A DNA stretch of 64,000 nucleotides, taken from assembly GCA_022661535.1 (NCBI GenBank), contig JAKULF010000006.1, positions 4,273,001-4,337,000 of the forward strand, read 5' to 3'. Position numbers and translations under genes: made by a program. How positions within the stretch are numbered: the first letter of the stretch is position 1; the number at the start of each line of letters is the position of its first letter. Shown here in pieces: positions 56,599 to 64,000 of this stretch. The notes beneath the pieces were generated by a model that worked only from the letters and a program-made list of their open reading frames with translations, had not been told where the DNA came from and made no database searches. The DNA comes from Eutypa lata (Eukaryota > Ascomycota > Sordariomycetes > Xylariales > Diatrypaceae).

Positions 56599-58361
56599 CT
56601 AGCATCGCTGCCAGACGAGGTAGTGGACCTGGGTGAACTTCAAGTCGGCCGAGTCGAACTATTTTGAAGTAATACATCAGCAAATGTCCATTTAGAAATC
56701 CTTTGGGGGTCTGGACGGCTGGGTAGCAACTTACAGTCATGAGAGACGGGTTCGGCGAGGTTAGCGGTGCGATGCGGACCTCGGAGTTGATGTTGAGTAT
56801 ACCATCGTAGCCGCAAGGCGACCACACGGTGCTCTCAAGACCGAAGGTGTCCGTCTTGATGTAGTTGTTATCAATAGGACCCACAATGTTGGTGTTACTC
56901 TCGATCTATAATATTAAAGACCCCGTCGTTAGCAAACTCCATTCTTTTTTTTTTCTTTCCAATCAAGAACTATAGTGTTAATAAAATAAAATAAAAGAGT
57001 CTCACCTGCTGCGTCTGCCCGGAGAAGTAGTACGCCGCCCGCGCTACACCACGGTGTCCAATCGGCAGGTTGGCGTAACCGCGGTAGTCGGCCTTGAAGA
57101 TGGAGAACTGCCATCCGCCGGGGTAGGTGATGCCGACGCTGAGCTGGCAGTTCTTGCGCGCACTGCTGGCAGTCAAGCCGGGACCGGTCTCCGCGATGAA
57201 GGCCCCGTAAAGGAGCGTCAGCGTGGACCGGTCGGTCGACAGCTGCGACGACACCGTCCCGCTGCTGCATCCGCTGCCGCCGTAGTTCACGCCCCGGATT
57301 GCGATCCCGGTAGGCGCGGGGCGCGTCGTGGGACGGGTCGTGCTCCCGGGGGTGGTGGTGGAGGGCCTTGTGGTGACGGACGTGATGGTCGTGAAAACTG
57401 ACGAAGAGGACGAAGCAGGAGGGTTCACGAAGGAGATGGTTGCGCTTGAAGTTGTCGAGGCCGAGGAAACAGAGTATGAAGGAGAAGAGGATCCGGTCGC
57501 TTCTACGCTGCTGGTGGAGGAGATAGACTCGCTAGGGGTCACGGTGATGGTGATGGTGCTTGACGAATATCCTGTTGAGGAGGTGGACACTTCTACGCTG
57601 CTGGAAGAAGTGTTCAACCACTGGGCACTACTGCTACTGCTAAGAGTCGATGACAAGGTTGCCCCCGTGCTCAATGAAACTGATGAGGTCACCGTTGAAG
57701 ACTCAGTGGGAGCCGACGACGCTACACTAGAAGTCGTTCCGTTTGGGGAGACACTGCTGATGGAGGAGACGCTTGATGAGGTCGTTGAAGCAGAGGAGCT
57801 ACTAGTGGGTTCAATGATAGTGATGACCGGGAACCCAGAAGATAAAGTAGAAGAGGCAGTCGAAGAAGTTCCATTGATCGATGAAGAGGTCACCGTTGCG
57901 CTTGTGCTGCTAGCTGATGCCGATCCAGTTGTCGTGTTTGCGAAGAAGGAGCTGGTGACGCTGAGAGAGCTGCTCGAAGCCGAGGCGGTCTCGCTCACGG
58001 TGGCGGAAGAGGAAGTTCCATTGACGGGCGAAGCGGAGGAAGAGGTCACGATGACATCCGTGCTGCTGACTGTCGAAGATCCGGTTGTCGAGTTGGCGAA
58101 AAAGGAGCTGGTGGTCACGATGCTGGATTCGCTCGAGGAGGTGGTGATCGCACTTGCCGTGGAGCTTGCCGTGGAGGAGGAGTTGCTGTACGTAGAGGGA
58201 AACCCGGATACCGAAGAAGAAGTTGCGGTGGCCGGACCACAGATGGTAGTGATGTAGCAGATTTCCGACGGGAGCGGAATCCCCACAAGAGACGATGGCA
58301 GTTGCGGCGCCGCGAGGGCTAGAGAAGGGAGGAGGACGACGAGCTCCGAAATGTAACGCAT
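56599..58361 (-). CDS. Ser/Thr-rich secreted protein with C-terminal DUF4360 domain (3 exons, 528 aa)
   Basis: Exons in gene order: 57006-58361, 56735-56905 and 56599-56658. All are multiples of three, GT-AG, 529 codons with stop. A signal peptide (MRYISELVVLLPSLALAAPQ) is followed by ICYITTICGP. A Ser/Thr-rich stretch then runs from about 45 to 330, with partly repeated SSFFANSTTGS and SSFFANTTTGS units and a TTTPGSTTRPTTRPAP linker; it is surely O-glycosylated. The rest is DUF4360: IRGVNYGGSGCSSGTVSSQL, YPGGWQFSIFKADYRGYANL, NTNIVGPIDNNYIKTDTF and a closing VHYLVWQRC. DUF4360 is a secreted domain of unknown function in fungi and bacteria. The stalk suggests display at the cell wall. Confidence 0.9.
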
Positions 58362-61139
58362 TGTTGCTGCTGGTGTATTATTATTAAGAAGGGTTGGGTT
58401 GGGTTAGGTTAGGTTATCAAGGAACGAATGGTGCCGGTGAAGCGAAGGGTGTAAAGAAGGCAAGAATAGTATTAAAGATAGGAAGGAGTGTCGAGAACTA
58501 CTCGGAAAATGGTGATGAGTTAGAAGGAATTATCGAGAACTGTAGGGTGCATCTTGGCCTCTTATAAGCTTTTACTCCTTGGTGGTTTTTTTCTTCTTCT
58601 TTCTCTGGAGTTGAGATGAAGGCCGGAGTTATCGTCATTCTTACTGGTGGAATCAGCCTCTCAACTCCTTGCGTGGTAGGGTAAGACCACAGGTATTAGC
58701 AAGCTGAAGAGTGTCTTGTTGAATCAACCTTGATTTTTTTTAACTCGTTGCTTTGTAAGGGCATCAGCCCAGGGCTGACCTGAATCACAGTGATAATAAC
58801 TATGAACTAAAAACGTCCCTCAGGACAAGACAGTTGAGAAACACTGAACGAACAGCACGTTCCTGCGAAACAACATGTGTATCACGATACTTTCGAAACA
58901 TAGATTTGGTAACTATCTATGAAGGCGTTTTAGTCATCGATATAAGGCTTTCAAATCAACATCTTCTTCACGATGATAGTTCCTGCACACTGTTGTATGT
59001 TTACTTAATACCCAAAGGAGTAATTAGAAAAACAGCCTTGCTTATGCGAACTATAGACGACTTGCATTGCATATCTTAGCTCCCGATGCATCATGCGAAT
59101 ACCGAGAAAGGATATCCCTGCATCATGCACCATTGTACTACGGTGACCTCGGGATTTGGGGGGGGTTTAATTGAAGCATCCTTATAAAGTTGGAAACTAG
59201 GTCCCAACATCTTCTTTGCTTTTTTGGCGTCGTTGATTCAATTTCTACCTAGGGCTTACTTAGGGCCTAGAATTCACCACCTAATTACATACTATACACG
59301 CTACAACATTCATATACACGGCTGGTTTAAACAACTACACACTCGAGAATGCAAAATACCCTGGCTGATATACTTAAGCGTTTGGCGCTAGTCCCCTATA
59401 CTTTAGTCTCACCAGCCTCAAGTCGACCTCAAGTCGATTCTTTTTCCTTCGCCAACTGATAGAGGCAGATAACCGAAAGCACGATCTCAAGCAGATAATA
59501 TCAGCGCTAAGATATACTAGCTTAACAATCTGCAACAAGGCCTTCAACTATCGACCTCTAAAACCTAATCCTGTAAGGGATGTCTAAGGAAGTCTGAGTC
59601 GCAATTGCGCTTCCAGGGCTCGACGGACGATCGAGGCCAAAGCCACTGATATGAGCCCAGGACGTTAGGCCATTCTTACAAACATACGACGTAGCTGGGG
59701 TCTGAATAAGCAAGGTGAGCTCAATAGGCAAATATGTGTCAATTAATGTCCTGGTTTAAACGTAAGGAGTGTACTCCGGGGATAAAGCAAAAAGCGATGA
59801 TGTGATTTTCCCCCTTCGCTATAAAAGCTACCATGATAACGGCTAGACCGGAAAGTAAGCTTAGTTAATAGGAAACGTGCGCCACGTGCATTACCGTATG
59901 GAAGGCGTATGATGTGTAGCAGCCTTCCGTGCTGTGGCAGAAGTCACCTCAGCGCGCCCAAGCTCATTTCACGAAGTGGCGTAACTTACGCGATATCTAA
60001 GACACCCAATATATCGGTAACATCCGTCCCTGCGGAGGGATGGTAGAAAGTAACGAACCCTTGCAAAAACCGTCAATGAGAGATGAAATGACTAATATAT
60101 GTGAAAATTTGACAACCTCGTACCGGTTGTAGCAATCTCTCACCCCTTTTCTCCCCCTTGTTTCTCTGCAGGTATATGTGCGATAGTTTACGAGAGGACG
60201 CCGACGCCGACGCTAACAGCAGTTACCAATCCCTATGCCGAAAACCTCCCTGCTATTGTCATGTAGAAGCTGAACTATGCCCTTAAGACAAAAGTAATGC
60301 CACAGCAGTTCAATGCGATCGCAGCCTCTTGAAGCAAAAGAGTGCTTCTCAGTATATACTGCAGATAGTTGCACAAGCCTCAACCTCTACCGTAGCTTGC
60401 AATTGATCTGCTAGCTACAACATTGCTACGCGTCAATAAGGAGAATGGTGGCTATATTTTCGGAAATTTCCCCAGCCACTAATGCAATGCAGGTGTTGGC
60501 AATCGCAGGTCCAGCTGCGGAAGCCTTCTCGAATCATGCAAGTAGGAGCGTTGCGGCTGAGTTAATCTCCAGGATCTCCCTTGCCAGTTTTTGCCTCCCC
60601 CTTTTAATGTTGATGCACGATTAGTTCAAATATCTGAATAGTATCAAATAGTACTGTTCGTTTCCTCTAGCCGTATTGTCCCCAACACATTCCTCAGTCG
60701 CCCATTCTCACGGGGCTTAAAAGCAACTCTTGGTTTTGCGGCTGAGAGTAGGTGTTACTTCACGTTCAACACTCCCCAGGCTATGGATAGGCGTATGGAC
60801 TCCGGCCAGTGGAAGCGATTAAATAATCCCATAAAGAATCTAACAAAGTCAATAGGGTATTTTTCATGCACTAGTTACTAAGGAGAAGGCTCTCTTCTTG
60901 ACTTACATAACTAATCGTCGAGTTCGTAGTCATAGACTAAGAGCCTTTCTACTTTATGCCACGGATGAAACCAGAGGTTTTCTAAAGAACGATATGAACG
61001 ACTGCCATTATTTTTACTAGAATACCATCGTTGGAGGCCCCCGATGGTACTTTCAGCCCGCGGATCTCCCGCACCTGCGCCATAGTAGATCCGGCAACTA
61101 CGGAGCTCATGGGGCCACATGCACTACGTCGTTGACCTA
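58362..61139. other. Long gene-poor stretch
   Basis: About 2.8 kb. It starts with the promoter and leader of the DUF4360 gene, including a GGGTT/AGGTT run at 58391-58415 that is too irregular to be telomeric. Nothing else recognised. Confidence 0.5.
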
Positions 61140-62040
61140 TTCATTGTTACGCTCAAGTACTCTAAATATCAATCTGGATGATCTGGCTCCTTTGGGGCAG
61201 GTCAGCCCTTGAATTCCTCGCCGTGACAACGTAGATTGGCTTTCCATCGTATGCTGGCACAATGGAGGTCGGGTACTTGGAAATTGTATCCCCATCTCCT
61301 TCGCCGACTGTAGTCTGTGCAATCTGGCGCGATCTTAACAGCTGAAGATCGAGGCACAGCAACATATACATTCCCATCCCTATCAAATGCAAAGTCGTCA
61401 TAGATCTGTGTCGAGGCAGCGGTGCGGGTGAGTACTTCGAAACCACTAGTCGGGTGGCCGTGCTCATCGATACGGATGCACGAAAAGATTCCCTGGGCAG
61501 AGTTGGTAAAATATAGGTATTCGTCGCGTGTACGGAGGCCGTTAATGCCAATCGATGGGATACCTAGAGATGAGTCCCCGTTTCCGGGACGCGGAGCGTA
61601 GTCCTACAATAAAACGCTATTGTTTTTGGTGCGGGTGTTGATGGAGAGAACGCCCCCCTCGATAGAGTCAGCGCTCAAGATGATGTGAGGATCAGAAGGG
61701 AGGGTAGACATTCTGTTCATGGTGGCCATTGGAATGGTATCCACTACCGCGTCTTTCTCGAGCTACACAATGAAAAGGTGCACACTACCTCGTTTACAAG
61801 CGAGCGAAGTGTGAAGGCCTCTGACGATAGCGATAAGGTCGTTCCCAAGGCGTACGATGCCAGAAAGCCTTGTTGTTTCATTGCTGAAGCTGGCTAGTTG
61901 CCTGGGCTCCGGCTTTGCGGCCGTAGGGTCAAGAGTGGAAAGAAGACCGGGTGACTTAAGAGTGCTAGAGAGAAGATTGTCATTACGAAGTAGGTTCAGG
62001 TTCTCGATGAACATCTGGGGGAAGCTGTAAATCTCTGATC
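61140..62040 (-). pseudogene. Decayed six-bladed beta-propeller (SMP-30/TolB-like) gene
   Basis: Minus-strand segments keep the order of an SMP-30-like six-bladed propeller: MFIENLNLLRNDNLLSSTLK, SPGLLSTLDP, LSGIVRLGNDLIAIVRG, PHIILSADSIEGGVLSINTR, IGINGLRTRDEYLYFTNSAQ, IYDDFAFDRDGNVYVAVP and YDGKPIYVVTAR. The reading is broken three times. A TAG after GSVHLFIV sits where the family usually has Trp. A TAG before DYAPRPGN is at about 61.6 kb. A frameshift near 61.3 kb separates SSAVKIAPD from TVGEGDGDTISKYP. There is no signal peptide at the left of the alignment. The two stops are explainable by single C-to-T or G-to-A changes. Such propellers often lie near secondary-metabolite genes; no partner is seen here. 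Confidence 0.7.
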
Positions 62041-64000
62041 GATGGGGTACACCTTGCGGGTAGTTTTGGATTTATATAGCAAGAATTTGCACTAAAGATG
62101 GATTTGTTGAAAATGAATTACACCGAGGTACCAAACCACATTGCGATGGTAAGAGAGCATGACTATTAATAAACATTTCGATATAAATAGGTCCAAGGAA
62201 GTAAGGGGTTATAGCCTTGTGCAACTTTATTTATGCGTTAGCCAATTTTGCTTCATCTCTAAGTAGTATTGCAATGCTTTAATGTGCTCGAGGAGAGTTT
62301 GGAGTATTGAACAAATTCCAGATTTTTCTAAGGCCATAGATAAAAGAAAGGGGTTGGGACTATAGCTGGCAGTTACTCCGTTGCTAAATGAAAGGGTTAA
62401 TTCCCGATACTCGAATTATTTTCGTTCATAATGGACTCTTAATAGGCAGAGCAGAACGTGAACATTACGTCACAATGTCATTGATAATACATCGAGACGT
62501 GATGTACGGCAGTTCAGGGCAGAAACTGCCAATGACTGTACTCAGGCAGACTTGGACTGCATTCAGAGGCGAACTACAAAGTTACATATCCTCGCTGAAG
62601 TTACTAGATACCAGACGCGGCGGTGAGAATGGATCCTTAACTATCCTGCTTTCTGAAACTCTTTCAAAGCTTTCATTCCGATGCGGGTCATGCCATCGTT
62701 AGACAGCGTGTCTTGTTCGAAACTGCTAATGGCCTGGCCTAGCACTACCGCTGCGATCTACTAGAACTCGATTTTGAGAAGATCGGGGAAATTCGACAGG
62801 ACTTGAATAGGGGTTGCGATTGTTCCAGGCTTGGTGATGGAGGGCTTGGTCCTGTCACGAGGCTCCCCTGCGTACGTAAGGACTTATCCCTTAAGTTCAC
62901 CTTGTTTTCATTGACATCTTTTTACTCTGTCTCAGCGGCAGAGGGGTAAATTTTAAGGTTGCCCCAAACGACTGGCTTCAACTTGGCTACCTAGTCGACA
63001 TAGAGGCTCCGGCTGGAGGGGTGATCTCGCGCCGGCTGAGACCGACGATAGATGCTATGGTAGGATTGTATGGGACTCGGCAGACATGAAGCTTGGAGTA
63101 AACGTTCCGTATTGACGAAACCAGTCGTGCCGCCGAGTACCGGCCTCATGGTTATTAAAGGAGCTTCCGTACGTAGAATTGGATTCAAACCAGGCTTGTG
63201 GCGAGAAGTGAGAACCTGGACCTTCCTCATTGACGTCCTAACCCAACCCAACGGAACAACTATTGGAACGGTCGGGTCCGTCTTCCAACTTGACTCCGTT
63301 CTGTCTTGCAGTCTAAGCCATGAACTAAGGTCGTGAAACAGGTTCAACAAGTAGCTCTTGAGGCTCAAACGTAAGACTAGACCCTCTAATCCGACCACTC
63401 CTTATGCCCCCTGACTTTCTTCCGCGAGCAGTGGGTCAAAATTTCCGACGATCCTAGCCAGAAGCACTCACATTTGCCCAAAAGAAGTTTGTGTTACTTG
63501 TGCCCTATGTGATTCCCGGGGCCAGTTATAAAAGGGGCTAAAACCGTTTGCACATCTTCACCGAAGAAAACATCATACTGCAGATTTGCAGTCATCCAGA
63601 ATTTTCTCGGTTGAAAGACTTACCGCTCGACCTACGGTTAAGGAACCCTTTGGGTATCTATAACTTAGTACCGATCATACCTAAGTACTTATGAAATACT
63701 CTTCTCGTATTGACGATTATGTATTAAAGCATATGTAAAGGAGTAACCCTGATGTCAGCCTTTACGAAGTTATACGCCAGCTTTCAGTCGAGTTATACAC
63801 AAATACTTCTTAGGGTTCTTTATTTCAGAACTTTATCTGTAATCTCCGGGGAACCCTGTCACGTATAGACATAAGTTGCCACTACATTACAGTATAAGGT
63901 CGAGATAATTATGGCTCATTAATTATAAGCTTCTATCTGGTTGGAAGTGAAGAGTAGCTAGGATGTAAGTATATCATAAAAAAATGTCGAAACTTTGCTT
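62041..64000. other. Right edge, nothing recognised
   Basis: About 2 kb to the end of the window. Open frames (up to 135 codons, around 63.0-63.4 kb, on both strands) have no recognisable domain and overlap. Confidence 0.45.

Noticed and set aside
57328..58257. A 309-codon plus-strand open frame rich in Glu/Val
   Set aside because: It is the antisense of the Ser/Thr-rich stalk of the DUF4360 gene. TCC/TCG/ACC codons read backwards give Glu/Val/Asp-rich open frames.
58391..58415. GGGTT/AGGTT run resembling telomere repeats
   Set aside because: The units are irregular and not TTAGGG; it lies in the leader of the DUF4360 gene.

Overview
The window comes from a filamentous ascomycete (Pezizomycotina). 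Support: protein genes split by short GT-AG introns with CTAAC/CTGAC-like branch sites, a class II hydrophobin, a GH7 cellobiohydrolase, a UstYa-like/RiPP locus, and an AT-rich transposon remnant that looks mutated by RIP (repeat-induced point mutation). No rRNA, tRNA or CRISPR array was recognised. All functions are read from the sequence and from memory of the families; no search was run.

Layout. 0.8-6.7 kb: an SH3-like/zinc-finger protein and an Ish1/Msc1-repeat stress protein. 7.7-9.8 kb: a short GH35 beta-galactosidase. 10.3-10.8 kb: relic of a BBE-type FAD oxidoreductase. 11.2-12.9 kb: an Ecm33/receptor-L-like surface protein. 14.6-15.2 kb: a small four-cysteine secreted protein. 16.288-18.213 kb: a RIP-ruined Fot1-like Tc1/mariner element with terminal inverted repeats and TA target duplications. 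18.3-19.9 kb: a secreted two-domain protein joining a small-secreted-protein domain to an Aim6-like phosphodiesterase. 21.7-22.5 kb: a glutathione S-transferase. 24.1-27.0 kb: three diverged tandem units, each with a tiny ORF, sharing a promoter palindrome and a 3' block. 27.7-29.1 kb: a GT8 glycosyltransferase. 31.6-33.5 kb: a membrane-anchored aspartic-protease-like protein lacking its first catalytic Asp.

The most interesting locus is 34.26-40.65 kb. It holds a small secreted precursor with a Kex2-type Lys-Arg site and a Tyr-Ala-Trp-Gly core, flanked by three UstYa-like (DUF3328) genes, each with two HxxHC motifs. This is the arrangement of a dikaritin (ustiloxin/phomopsin/asperipin-type) RiPP cluster. 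A second repeat of the precursor continues in frame beyond a TAG that sits exactly where the first repeat has its Trp codon. UstYa copies A and C are close paralogues in opposite orientation. In the likely pathway, the precursor enters the secretory route, is cut by a Kex2 protease and is oxidatively cyclised by the UstYa proteins.

The right part holds a CinA-like protein (41.6 kb), an NmrA-like reductase (42.6 kb), a GH7 cellobiohydrolase (47.6 kb), a GPI-type protein with out-of-register frames (50.6 kb), the hydrophobin (52.3 kb), a Ser/Thr-rich DUF4360 surface protein (56.6 kb) and a decayed six-bladed beta-propeller gene (61.1 kb). Long stretches between them (43.5-47.5, 52.7-56.6, 58.4-61.1 kb) are gene-poor.
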